64,000 bases of DNA from Streptomyces sp. DSM 110735 (lineage in GTDB: Bacteria; Actinomycetota; Actinomycetes; Streptomycetales; Streptomycetaceae), in NCBI RefSeq assembly GCF_016482685.1, contig NZ_JACYHF010000017.1:1-64000 (forward strand), written 5' to 3'. The translations under genes were made by a program, and so were the position numbers. Each line of letters opens with the position of its first letter. Position 1 is the first letter of the stretch. The notes beneath the pieces are model-generated. The model was not told where the DNA came from and did no database searches. It was given only the letters and a program-made list of their open reading frames with translations. This document shows, one piece after another, positions 49,732 to 57,347 of the stretch.

Positions 49732-51015
49732 TCAGGCGCTCGGGGCCACCTTTGTCAGGCCGTTGATGATGCGGTCCATGGCGTCGCCGCCGGTGGGGTC
49801 GGTGAGGTTGGCCAGGAGCTTCAGGATGAACTTCATCAGCATCGGGTGGGTCAGACCGCGCTGGGCGCCGATCTGCATGATCTTCGGGTTGCCGATGAGC
49901 TTCACGAAGCCGCGGCCGAGGGTGTAGTAGCCGCCGTAGGTGTCCTTGAGGATCTGCGGGTAGCGCTGGAGGGCGATCTCGCGCTGGGCCGGGGTCGCGC
50001 GGGCGTGAGCCTGGACGATGACGTCGGCGGCGAGCTGGCCGGACTCCATGGCGTAGGCGATGCCCTCGCCGTTGAAGGGGTTCACCAGTCCGCCGGCGTC
50101 GCCGACGAGCAGCAGACCGCGCGTGTAGTGCGGCTTGCGGTTGAACGCCATGGGCAGCGCCGCGCCGCGGATCGGACCGGTCATGTTCTCCGGGGTGTAG
50201 CCCCAGTCCTCCGGCATGGACGCGCACCACGCCTTCAGCACCTCGCGCCAGTCCAGCTCCTTGAAGGAGTCCGAGGTGTTCAGCACGCCGAGACCCACGT
50301 TGGACGTGCCGTCGCCCATGCCGAAGATCCAGCCGTAGCCCGGCAGCAGCCGGTCCTGCGCGCCCCGGCGGTCCCACAGCCCCAGCCAGGACTCCAGGTA
50401 GTCGTCCTCGTGGCGCGGCGAGGTGAAGTACGTCCGCACCGCCACGCCCATCGGACGGTCCTCCCGGCGGTGCAGCCCCATCGCGACCGAGAGCCGCGTG
50501 GAGTTGCCGTCGGCGGCCACGACGAGCGGCGCGTGGAAGGTGACCTCGCGCTTCTCCTCGCCCAGCTTCGCCGTCACGCCCGTGATCCGGCCCGTACGGT
50601 CGTCCAGGACCGGACCGGTGACGTTGCAGCGCTCGTACAGCCGCGCGCCCGCCTTCTGCGCGTTGCGCGCCAACTGCTCGTCGAAGTCGTCGCGTTTACG
50701 GACCAGTCCGTAGTTCGGGTACGACGCGAGGTCCGGCCAGTCGAGCTGCAGCCGGGAGCCGCCGCCGATGATGCGCAAACCCTTGTTGCGCAGCCAGCCC
50801 GCCTCCTCGGAGATGTCGATCCCCATGGCGACGAGCTGCTTCACCGCGCGCGGGGTGAGACCGTCGCCGCACACCTTCTCGCGCGGGAACTCGGTCTTCT
50901 CCAGCAGGAGTACGTCGAGTCCGGCCCGGGCGAGGTGGTACGCGGTGGCGGCGCCGGCTGGGCCCGCGCCCACGACGATCACATCGGCGGAGTGGTCGGA
51001 GAGGGGCTCGGTCAC
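49732..51015 (-). CDS. Geranylgeranyl-reductase-family flavoprotein (candidate menaquinone tail reductase)
   Basis: A 427-aa FAD enzyme. Motifs are DVIVVGAGPAGAATAYHLA, the family PYREKxxG-like FPREKVCGDGLTPRAV, and GLLLVGDAGGLVNPFNGEGI. GTG 51015 is chosen because GGGGAG lies upstream; an ATG at 51066 would add 17 residues without an RBS. Members saturate isoprenoid double bonds. Given nuo and mqn neighbours and the partially saturated menaquinones of Streptomyces, a menaquinone reductase (MenJ-like) role is plausible but unproven. Confidence 0.85.
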   Translation of the reverse strand: MTEPLSDHSADVIVVGAGPAGAATAYHLARAGLDVLLLEKTEFPREKVCGDGLTPRAVKQLVAMGIDISEEAGWLRNKGLRIIGGGSRLQLDWPDLASYPNYGLVRKRDDFDEQLARNAQKAGARLYERCNVTGPVLDDRTGRITGVTAKLGEEKREVTFHAPLVVAADGNSTRLSVAMGLHRREDRPMGVAVRTYFTSPRHEDDYLESWLGLWDRRGAQDRLLPGYGWIFGMGDGTSNVGLGVLNTSDSFKELDWREVLKAWCASMPEDWGYTPENMTGPIRGAALPMAFNRKPHYTRGLLLVGDAGGLVNPFNGEGIAYAMESGQLAADVIVQAHARATPAQREIALQRYPQILKDTYGGYYTLGRGFVKLIGNPKIMQIGAQRGLTHPMLMKFILKLLANLTDPTGGDAMDRIINGLTKVAPSA

Positions 51016-51093
51016 GGCGGGATCTCCCCAAGGTTCGGAATCTTCGTGCCGACCGGCACTGGACATGGGCAGTCTATTCAGCAGAATTGATCA

Positions 51094-51260
51094 ACCGGCT
51101 GAAGGGCGGATCCTTGACATCCTCCTCTCCCTGAAGGGAGGGGATTCCTGGCTCAGGCTGCCTCCAGGAGCGGCGCTCCCGGAGGTCTTACGCCCTCAGC
51201 GCCAGCCGGGGTGAGACCAGCCCGGACCAGCATGACGCGTGCGGAGTTCTTGTCCCTGGG
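51094..51260 (-). ncRNA. Putative TnpB guide RNA (reRNA/ωRNA) with element right end
   Basis: In known TnpB systems the guide RNA comes from the tnpB 3' end and the right element end, and its last ~16-20 nt come from flanking DNA. Here the right-end hairpin CTCCCTTCAGGGAG (51127-51140, read on the minus strand) is followed by GGATGTCAA, ending at 51114. The presumptive guide would be the complement of 51094-51113. The 5' limit is a guess. Confidence 0.55.
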
Positions 51261-52373
51261 GGCCACGAATCCGCACGCGGTACAGGTGTAGGTACGTTCG
51301 GAAAGAGGGAGTGCGTGCTTGGTTCTCGCTCCGCACGAGGCACAGTCCATCGTGGTGTGCGCGGGGTGGACGAGTCGGATGTCCCGTCCGTGTTTGCGGC
51401 CCATCTCGATCAGGGCCCGCTTGGTGGCACCGATCGCCGCGTCGGCGGCTTTACGGGCCATGGTGGTCTTCGCGAGGAATTTCGGACGGAAGTCCTCGAC
51501 GGCGATCGCGTCGTGGTCACGGACGATCTTCTTCGCCCATTTGCGGGCGGTGTCCTGCCGCTGGCGGGCGACCTTCTTGTGCAGCTTCGCCGTCTGTTTC
51601 CGTGCCTGCCGGTAGCCCCTGGACGTGGCCTGCCCACGCGCGGGCTTACGGCGGCCCATCATCCGCTGATAGTGGGCCAGCTTCTGTGCGGCAGTCTTCC
51701 CGTGCTGTGCGTGGGGGAGGTCGTGGGCGTCGGATGTGGTGGTGGCGGTCTCCTTGACGCCCCAGTCCACACCGAGGACGCGGCCGGTGGCCGGAAGCGG
51801 CTGGGCTTCGGCCGCAACGACGAACGACGCGTACCAGTGCCCCACGGCGTCCCGGTACACCCGCACCGACGACGGCGCGGCCGGGAGTTCACGGGACCAC
51901 ACCACCGTCAATACGATCCCGCCCGCGAGATGCAGACGACCGTCCTTCAGCCTGAATCCGCGCTGGGTGTAGTTCAGCGTGGGCAGCGCGTCCCGCTTCC
52001 GCTTGATACGAGGCATCCCTGCGCGCTGTCGCATCGGCAGCTTCGCCTTGACGTCCTTGAGCGCCTTTGCGCGGGACTTGCCGAAGTCACGGATGGTCTG
52101 CTGCTGCGGCACCGACGAGCCCTCACGGAGCCATCCCGTAGCGGCGCGGGCCTCGGTCAGCATCTTGTCGAGCTGCGCCGGGCCGCACGTCGCCTTCTCG
52201 GCGGCGTCCCGATTCGCGGCGTGGACCTTGTGGGACATGGCCACGCATTCGTTCCACACCCACCGGCAGCGCGCCCACTCGGCCTCGAGGCCGGTACGGG
52301 CAGTCTTCGACACGCGAAGCCGGTAGGTGTACCGGGCGTGCCCGGGACCTCCCCCAACCTGTGGTGTCGTCAT
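51153..52373 (-). CDS. tnpB: TnpB RNA-guided endonuclease
   Basis: A 406-aa TnpB. The N-terminal helix-turn-helix/wedge region runs to ~190 (RWVWNECVAMSHK). The RuvC triad looks intact: Asp203 in GVDWGVKET, Glu293 in IAVEDFRPK and Asp374 in APRDKNSAR. The zinc ribbon is Cys344/347/364/367 (DCASCGARTK, YTCTACGF). TnpB cuts DNA beside a short motif, guided by RNA from its own element. ATG 52373 is the start. It lies 29 bp from a divergent RHH gene. Confidence 0.93.
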   Translation of the reverse strand: MTTPQVGGGPGHARYTYRLRVSKTARTGLEAEWARCRWVWNECVAMSHKVHAANRDAAEKATCGPAQLDKMLTEARAATGWLREGSSVPQQQTIRDFGKSRAKALKDVKAKLPMRQRAGMPRIKRKRDALPTLNYTQRGFRLKDGRLHLAGGIVLTVVWSRELPAAPSSVRVYRDAVGHWYASFVVAAEAQPLPATGRVLGVDWGVKETATTTSDAHDLPHAQHGKTAAQKLAHYQRMMGRRKPARGQATSRGYRQARKQTAKLHKKVARQRQDTARKWAKKIVRDHDAIAVEDFRPKFLAKTTMARKAADAAIGATKRALIEMGRKHGRDIRLVHPAHTTMDCASCGARTKHALPLSERTYTCTACGFVAPRDKNSARVMLVRAGLTPAGAEGVRPPGAPLLEAA

Positions 52374-52402
52374 GCCACCGTTTTACCACTACGGTCGGCG
52401 CC

Positions 52403-52561
52403 ATGGATGAAGAAAGGCGCATCACTCTCCGCCTCCCCGCCGACCTGCACGAATGGCTCACCGCCCAAGCCAGGTCCGCCCGCAGGTCCCTCAACTCCGA
52501 GATCGTGCACCGGCTTGAGGCCGGGCTCGGCAATGCCTCGGCAGACGACCAATCGCCCTGA
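52403..52561 (+). CDS. Arc-type ribbon-helix-helix DNA-binding protein
   Basis: A 52-aa protein, nearly all one RHH domain: ERRITLRLPADLHEWLTAQA (β-strand and helix 1) then SLNSEIVHRLEAGL (helix 2). Such proteins are dimeric repressors of adjacent genes. It is divergent from tnpB; the two start codons are only 29 bp apart. Codon use matches the chromosome. It could repress tnpB and itself. Confidence 0.85.
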   Translation: MDEERRITLRLPADLHEWLTAQARSARRSLNSEIVHRLEAGLGNASADDQSP

Positions 52562-52674
52562 CGGCGATTGCTCTTCCCCTGCCCTGCTCCGCAGGTGCTT
52601 CGCCCCTCCCCCGCAAGCGGGAGGTACCCCCACCCCGGCCCGACGGCCAGGGCATCCACGAAGGAGAGACCCAG

Positions 52675-53181
52675 GTGAACCGAACTCACCCCGTGGTGCG
52701 GCTGCGTGTGCCCACCGACGAGGACGCCTTCGTCTGGCACCGGGTGTTCGACGATCCCGACGTCATGGAGTTCCACGGGGGGCGCGCCGCCGAGTTGTCG
52801 GTGTACGAGGAGCTGACCGCGCGGCAGCGGCGGCACGACGCGGAGCTGGGGTTCTGTCTCTGGTCCGTGCTGGACTCCGACGGGGAGGTGGTGGGGTTCA
52901 CCGGGGCTCAGCCCTGGCCGCACGCCTGGGGACCGGCGGGTGAGATCGAGATCGGCTGGCGGCTCGGACGCGCCCACTGGGGGCGGGGGTACGCGACGGC
53001 TGCCGCCGAGGCGACGCTGGAGCGGTTGCGCTCCGCGGGTGTGGCGGGGGTGGTCGCGATGGTCGACTCGGAGAACGTGCGGTCCATCGCTGTGGCGGAG
53101 CGGCTGGGGATGCGGGTCGTGGAGACGTTCACGACTCCGGCTTCCGCGCGGCGGGGGCACTGTTATCGGCTTGCGCTGTGA
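52675..53181 (+). CDS. GNAT-family N-acetyltransferase
   Basis: A 168-aa acetyltransferase. GTG 52675 follows AAGGAGAG. The acetyl-CoA motif A is IGWRLGRAHWGRGYATAAAE, and motif B includes VDSENVRSIAVAERLGMRVV. It belongs to the RimJ/RimL-like group that acetylates amines of proteins or small molecules. The substrate is unknown. Its stop codon lies in a 14-bp tandem repeat. Confidence 0.9.
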   Translation: MNRTHPVVRLRVPTDEDAFVWHRVFDDPDVMEFHGGRAAELSVYEELTARQRRHDAELGFCLWSVLDSDGEVVGFTGAQPWPHAWGPAGEIEIGWRLGRAHWGRGYATAAAEATLERLRSAGVAGVVAMVDSENVRSIAVAERLGMRVVETFTTPASARRGHCYRLAL

Positions 53182-53233
53182 GCCGTGCGGTGTGAGCGGT
53201 GCGTTGTGAGCGGTGCGTTGTGAGCAGTGCGCG
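53178..53233. repeat. Four tandem 14-bp repeats
   Basis: GTGAGCCGTGCGGT, GTGAGCGGTGCGTT (twice) and GTGAGCAGTGCGCG follow each other with a strict 14-bp period, starting at the GNAT stop codon. Confidence 0.9.
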
Positions 53234-53243
53234 GTGACTCAGA

Positions 53244-53258
53244 GTAACTGATTGTTAC
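53244..53258. promoter_or_regulatory. GTAAC-N5-GTTAC inverted repeat upstream of PASTA gene
   Basis: GTAACTGATTGTTAC is a 5-bp inverted repeat about 72 bp before the PASTA gene, in an AT-richer patch, and could be an operator or promoter element. Confidence 0.4.
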
Positions 53259-53329
53259 AGAAAGACACTCCTCGCTTCCGGGCGCCCTCTCGCGGAGTTA
53301 CCCTTCCAGTACCGCTGGGGGTGACATCT

Positions 53330-53665
53330 GTGCGAATACCACCCAAAACATCCGAGGTGCGTGTCCCTCGTCTGGTCGGGCTGATGGCCGTGGACGCGCG
53401 GGAGACGGCCAGAGCGCGGGGGCTGTTCCTCAACGCCCCCGACCGGCCGGACTTCGCCCGCACCGTCGTCGACTACGTCGTACGCCAGTACCCGGCGCCC
53501 GGCGCCGAGGTGCCGCCGGACTCCATGGTCTACGTCTGGTTCGACTTCGGGGAGGGCGAGGGGGGCGGGGGTGTGCGGGAGCCCCGGCTGCCGCAGCCGC
53601 CGTCCGGTGGGCTGCAGCGGGAGTTGGGGGAGCCGGGGGATGCGTTCTCTGTGGTCGGGAGCTGA
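53330..53665 (+). CDS. Small PASTA-domain protein
   Basis: A 111-aa protein with one PASTA domain: VRVPRLVGLMAVDARETARA, then VVRQYPAPGAEVPPDSMVYV. PASTA domains bind peptidoglycan or β-lactams. There is no signal peptide or kinase domain, so it would be cytoplasmic unless the start is wrong. GTG 53330 is preferred; GTG 53321 is possible. The C-terminus is Gly/Pro-rich. It converges with menG. Confidence 0.8.
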   Translation: MRIPPKTSEVRVPRLVGLMAVDARETARARGLFLNAPDRPDFARTVVDYVVRQYPAPGAEVPPDSMVYVWFDFGEGEGGGGVREPRLPQPPSGGLQRELGEPGDAFSVVGS

Positions 53666-53728
53666 GGGTCGCGTCCCGGGGGTGAGGGGCGCGCCGGGCT
53701 GAGGTGTGGGCTGGGCTCAGGTGTGACT

Positions 53729-54424
53729 TCAGCTCTCCTTGAAGCCCCTGTGCAGCGCCACCACTCCGCCCGTCAGGTTCCGCCACGCCACGCGCGACCA
53801 GCCCGCCTTGCGCAGCTTCTCCGCCAGCCCCGGCTGGTCGGGCCATGCCCTGATCGACTCCGCCAAGTACACGTACGCGTCCGGGTTCGACGACACCGAG
53901 CGGGCCACCGGGGGCAGCGCGCGCATCAGGTACTCCGTGTACACCGTCCGGAACGGCGCCCACGTCGGGTGCGAGAACTCGCAGATCACCACGCGGCCGC
54001 CGGGCTTGGTCACGCGGTACATCTCGCGCAGCGCGGCGTCCGTGTCCTGCACGTTGCGCAGACCGAAGGAGATCGTGACGGCGTCGAAGGTGTCGTCCTT
54101 GAACGGGAGCCGGGTGGCGTCGCCCGCCGTGAAGGGGAGCCAGGGGTTCTTCTTCTTGCCCACCTGGAGCATGCCCAGGGAGAAGTCGCAGGGGACGACG
54201 TAGGCGCCCGTCTGCGCGAAGGGGAGCGAGGAGGTCGCCGTGCCTGCGGCGAGGTCGAGGATCTTCTGCGCGGGGCGCGCGTCGACCGCTCTCGCCACCT
54301 CCTTGCGCCAGCGGCGGTCCTGGCCGAGTGACAGCACGTCGTTCGTCAGGTCGTACCGTTCCGCCACGTCGTCGAACATCGAGGCGACTTCGTGCGGCTG
54401 CTTGTTCAGGGAGGCGCGGGTCAC
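53729..54424 (-). CDS. menG: Demethylmenaquinone methyltransferase
   Basis: A 231-aa SAM methyltransferase of the UbiE/MenG family that performs the last step of menaquinone synthesis. Signatures are VASMFDDVAERYDLTNDVLS, ILDLAAGTATSSLPFA, and FGLRNVQDTDAALREMYRVT with KPGGRVVICEFSHP. GTG 54424 is chosen because it begins the family N-terminus (TRASLNKQPHEVASMFD). It lies downstream of mqnC and its neighbour, after a repeat-containing 300-bp gap. Confidence 0.94.
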   Translation of the reverse strand: MTRASLNKQPHEVASMFDDVAERYDLTNDVLSLGQDRRWRKEVARAVDARPAQKILDLAAGTATSSLPFAQTGAYVVPCDFSLGMLQVGKKKNPWLPFTAGDATRLPFKDDTFDAVTISFGLRNVQDTDAALREMYRVTKPGGRVVICEFSHPTWAPFRTVYTEYLMRALPPVARSVSSNPDAYVYLAESIRAWPDQPGLAEKLRKAGWSRVAWRNLTGGVVALHRGFKES

Positions 54425-54728
54425 CTGGTCATTGTTGCAGCCCTGGTGTCGCTTCGTGCGGTGTGGGCGGGGCGTCGTGCCGACCTGCGGGTCCGTGGTC
54501 GCTTTCGTCGTGCCGTCCACCGGCCGTGGTCGCTTCCGTCGTGCCGTCCACCGGCCGTGGTCGCTTCCGTCGCGCCCTCGTGCGGCGTGGGGCGGGGACG
54601 CGGCGGGGGGTGTCCGTCCTCGGTCCGGCGGGCTGCGTCTCGAAGAGGGGCAACGTGTTTTCGCCGGCCGCTGCGGGCGGACACCCCCCGCCACGTCCCC
54701 TCCTCGCCGTCTGCGGCCGACGGTCCGC
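54425..54728. other. Geneless gap upstream of menG containing a tandem repeat
   Basis: About 300 bp between menG and the amidohydrolase-like gene. It has the 31-bp repeat (54492-54575). Short open frames here are repeats read in three frames and have no supported start. The menG promoter is probably within it. Confidence 0.6.
54492..54575. repeat. 31-bp tandem repeat, about 2.7 copies
   Basis: Units start at 54492, 54523 and 54554 with CCGTGGTCGCTT/CCGTCG and contain GCCGTCCACCGG. The period is a strict 31 bp, with one C/T difference between the first two units. Confidence 0.92.
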
Positions 54729-55328
54729 TCAGCGTCTGCGGTAGAGCAGGCGGCCCGCCAGCACCGTCGCCACGCAGGTCGCCGCGCCCTCTTTCACCAG
54801 GGCTGTTCTGTCCGCTACGTCGAACACCGCGAAGCGGGCCGCTCCGCCCGGCTTGAGGGGTGGCAGGAGGATCAGGGGGGTCGGGGAGAGGGACGGGGGG
54901 CCGGGGAGGCGGGGTGGGCGTTGGCCTACGGCCAAGCCCGCTCTGCGTACGGCGTCTGCCGCCGCTCTGGTGTTCAGTTGGCCTGCTACCGCCACCGTGC
55001 CGTGGGCGAGCATGCGTTGGACGCCCCTGCGCGCGCTCGCGCCCAGGCGGGTGGGGTCGGTGCGGAAGAGCTCGCGGGCCCGCTCGCCGCCGAAGGGCTC
55101 AGTGCCGAGTTCGGCTGCCTCTCTGGGGTCCGGGTGGTACGTGGACTCCAGGAGTTCCGGGGCGTACGGGTTCAGGAGACCCGGGGTGAGGATGCCGGGC
55201 CAGCGCCGCACCCTGGCGTCGGGTGCGGCGGCGGTCAGCTCTTCGTACGGGGCTACGGCCACGATGGTCGCGCCATCGATCAGGACCGCCGTCTCCGGGG
55301 AGTGCTCGGCGGTGTGAAGTGTCAGCAT
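54729..55328 (-). CDS. Imidazolonepropionase-like/amidohydrolase remnant next to mqnC
   Basis: A 199-aa protein with the N-terminal β-domain of amidohydrolases (LHTAEHSPETAVLIDGATIV) and the C-terminal return (ARFAVFDVADRTALVKEGAA). The usual PGLIDxHxH metal motif is replaced by TPGLLNPYAPELLES, and most of the TIM barrel is missing; full enzymes have ~400 aa. A catalytic hydrolase is therefore unlikely. It starts 7 bp after mqnC and is co-transcribed. It may be a structural or regulatory relic of a futalosine-pathway deaminase (inference). Confidence 0.75.
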   Translation of the reverse strand: MLTLHTAEHSPETAVLIDGATIVAVAPYEELTAAAPDARVRRWPGILTPGLLNPYAPELLESTYHPDPREAAELGTEPFGGERARELFRTDPTRLGASARRGVQRMLAHGTVAVAGQLNTRAAADAVRRAGLAVGQRPPRLPGPPSLSPTPLILLPPLKPGGAARFAVFDVADRTALVKEGAATCVATVLAGRLLYRRR

Positions 55329-55335
55329 CGGGCGC

Positions 55336-56550
55336 CTAGTTGGTGGCGATCAGCTTCAGCTCGGGGTGGGCCGTGCCGCCCTCGATCGCCGTCGAGGAGA
55401 TGTGGGAGACCACGCGGTCGTCCACCGGGTCGTTCGCCGGGTCGTCGTGGACCACGAGGTGCTCGTAGGTGGTCGCGCGCTGGGCGGGAGTGCGGCCCGC
55501 CTTGCGGATCAGGTCGATGATCTCCAGGCGGTTGGAGCGGTGCTTGGCGCCCGCCGAGGAGACGACGTTCTCCTCCAGCATGATCGAGCCGAGGTCGTCC
55601 GCGCCGTAGTGCAGGGAGAGCTGGCCGACCTCCTTGCCGGTGGTGAGCCAGGAGCCCTGGATGTGCTGGACGTTGTCCAGGAACAGACGGGCGATGGCGA
55701 TCATGCGGAGGTACTCGAAGAGCGTCGCCTGGGTGCGGCCCTTCAGGTGGTTGTTCTCCGGCTGGTAGGTGTACGGGATGAAGGCGCGGAAGCCGCCCGT
55801 ACGGTCCTGCACGTCACGGATCATGCGCAGGTGCTCGATGCGCTCGGCGTTGGTCTCGCCGGTGCCCATCAGCATGGTGGACGTCGACTCCACGCCCAGG
55901 TTGTGCGCCGTCTCCATGATCTCCAGCCAGCGCTCGCCGCTCTCCTTGAGCGGGGCGATCGCCTTGCGGGGGCGCTCCGGGAGGAGTTCCGCGCCCGCGC
56001 CCGCGAAGGAGTCCAGACCCGCCTCGTGGATGCGGGTGATGGCCTCCTCGACCGAGACCTTGGAGATCCTGGCCATGTGCTCGACCTCGGACGCGCCGAG
56101 GGAGTGGATGACCAACTGGGGGAACGCGTCCTTGATCGCCTTGAAGTGCGACTCGTAGTACTCCACGCCGTAGTCCGGGTGGTGGCCGCCCTGGAACATG
56201 ATCTGGGTGCCGCCCAGTTCGACCGTCTCCGCGCAGCGGCGCAGGATGTCGTCGAGGTCGCGCGTCCAGCCCTTCTTGGTGTCCTTCGGAGCCGCGTAGA
56301 ACGCGCAGAACTTGCACGCCGTGACGCACACGTTCGTGTAGTTGATGTTCCGCTCGATGATGTACGTCGCGATGTGCTCGATGCCCGCGTACTTGCGGCG
56401 GCGTACGGCGTCGGCGGCGGCGCCCAGCGCGTGCAGGGGGGCGTCGCGGTACAGGACGAGCGCTTCCTCGGGCGTGATGCGTCCGCCCGCTGCCGCTCGG
56501 TCCAGCACGGCTGCGACATCCAAAGAAGCGAGTTCGGCCTTCTCGGTCAC
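55336..56550 (-). CDS. mqnC: Cyclic dehypoxanthinyl futalosine synthase
   Basis: A 404-aa radical-SAM enzyme of the futalosine menaquinone pathway; it cyclises dehypoxanthinyl futalosine. The 4Fe-4S motif is in NVCVTACKFCAFYA (CxxxCxxC). Other marks are RNINYTNVC, TQIMFQGGHHPDYGVEYYE, STMLMGTGET and PYTYQPENNHLKGRTQAT. GTG 56550 is used. It indicates a menaquinone pathway via chorismate dehydratase rather than the classical Men route. Confidence 0.95.
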   Translation of the reverse strand: MTEKAELASLDVAAVLDRAAAGGRITPEEALVLYRDAPLHALGAAADAVRRRKYAGIEHIATYIIERNINYTNVCVTACKFCAFYAAPKDTKKGWTRDLDDILRRCAETVELGGTQIMFQGGHHPDYGVEYYESHFKAIKDAFPQLVIHSLGASEVEHMARISKVSVEEAITRIHEAGLDSFAGAGAELLPERPRKAIAPLKESGERWLEIMETAHNLGVESTSTMLMGTGETNAERIEHLRMIRDVQDRTGGFRAFIPYTYQPENNHLKGRTQATLFEYLRMIAIARLFLDNVQHIQGSWLTTGKEVGQLSLHYGADDLGSIMLEENVVSSAGAKHRSNRLEIIDLIRKAGRTPAQRATTYEHLVVHDDPANDPVDDRVVSHISSTAIEGGTAHPELKLIATN

Positions 56551-56621
56551 CGGGCGTCCCTTTCGTCAAGGGTTGTGGACGGACTCGGTCAGCCTACGCC
56601 AGCTATGGGTCCTGCCCGACT

Positions 56622-57347
56622 TCAAGCGCTGTACGCCCCCGCCAGCAACCCCAGGAACGTGCCGGTCAGGAGGAACGGACCGAACGGGATCGTCGACTTG
56701 CGGTCCGCCTTGCGGAAGGCGACCAGGGTGAGTCCGTAGAGGGCGCCGGAGGCGAAGGCGGCGAGGGTGCCGAGCATCAGGGTGGGCCAGCCGTACCAGC
56801 CGAGGGCGGCGCCCAGGGCGGGGGCCAGTTTCACGTCGCCGAAGCCCATGCCGGAGGGGTTGAGGAGGTGGAGGAGGAGGTAGCCGGTGCCGAGCGCCAG
56901 GGCGCCGTAGAGGGCGGTGAGCCAGTGGCCCGCGTGTTCCGGGAGCAGGGCTGCCAGGGCCAGGAGGGTGAGGGTGGCGGCGGCGAGGGGGAGGGTCAGG
57001 GGGTCGGGGAGGCGGCGTACCCGGAGGTCCACCGCCGCGAGGAGGACCGCCGCGGGAGCCAGGAGGAGCCATACGGCCACTTCGGGGCGGGTGCCCGTCG
57101 CCAGGGCCAGGAGCGCGCAGACCGCCGCCGTGAGGAGGGAGAGGCGGGTGGGTGTGGACGGGGACGGGGTGCAGTCCGTGCAGGGGCGTGGGCCCAGCCA
57201 GCCGTTGAGTGTGTGGCCGTTGGGGCAGTGGGTGCGCCAGGGGTCGCCCTCGGGGACGGTGAAGCGGTAGGCGGCACGCGGAAGCAGGGCGCCCGTGCCC
57301 GCGCCCCAGAGGGCGGCCACCGCCACCGGGAGCAGGTCCTGCGTCAT
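56622..57347 (-). CDS. Compact prepilin peptidase (A24 family)
   Basis: A 241-aa membrane aspartic protease. Catalytic Asp residues are in AVDLRVRRLPDPLT and GFGDVKLAPALGAALG (GxGD motif). The N-terminal part keeps a Cys/His set (CPNGHTLNGWLGPRPCTDC) reminiscent of the zinc site in larger prepilin peptidases. ATG 57347 overlaps the Ser/Thr kinase stop (ATGA). It would process type IV/Tad pilin signal peptides. Confidence 0.87.
   Translation of the reverse strand: MTQDLLPVAVAALWGAGTGALLPRAAYRFTVPEGDPWRTHCPNGHTLNGWLGPRPCTDCTPSPSTPTRLSLLTAAVCALLALATGTRPEVAVWLLLAPAAVLLAAVDLRVRRLPDPLTLPLAAATLTLLALAALLPEHAGHWLTALYGALALGTGYLLLHLLNPSGMGFGDVKLAPALGAALGWYGWPTLMLGTLAAFASGALYGLTLVAFRKADRKSTIPFGPFLLTGTFLGLLAGAYSA

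Larger units (their letters stand above)
51114..52561 (-). mobile_element. IS605-family element lacking TnpA (TnpB-only)
   Basis: The right end is recognisable by its hairpin and terminal TCAA (51114-51117 as ttga on the + strand), like IS200/IS605 right ends. No TnpA transposase is present, so mobility would need TnpA in trans. The element carries tnpB and a divergent ribbon-helix-helix gene. I could not identify the left end; the limit given is the end of the small gene. Confidence 0.7.

Noticed and set aside
52562..52674. Left end of the TnpB element
   Set aside because: I searched for TTAC/TTGAT-like motifs (as GTAA/ATCAA on the + strand) and for a clear hairpin. A GC hairpin-like CCCCCGCAAGCGGG stretch exists, but no convincing boundary could be set.
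54425..54728. Small ORFs (74-154 codons) across the 31-bp repeat
   Set aside because: They arise from the repeat lacking stop codons; 31 is not a multiple of three and no start/RBS is convincing.
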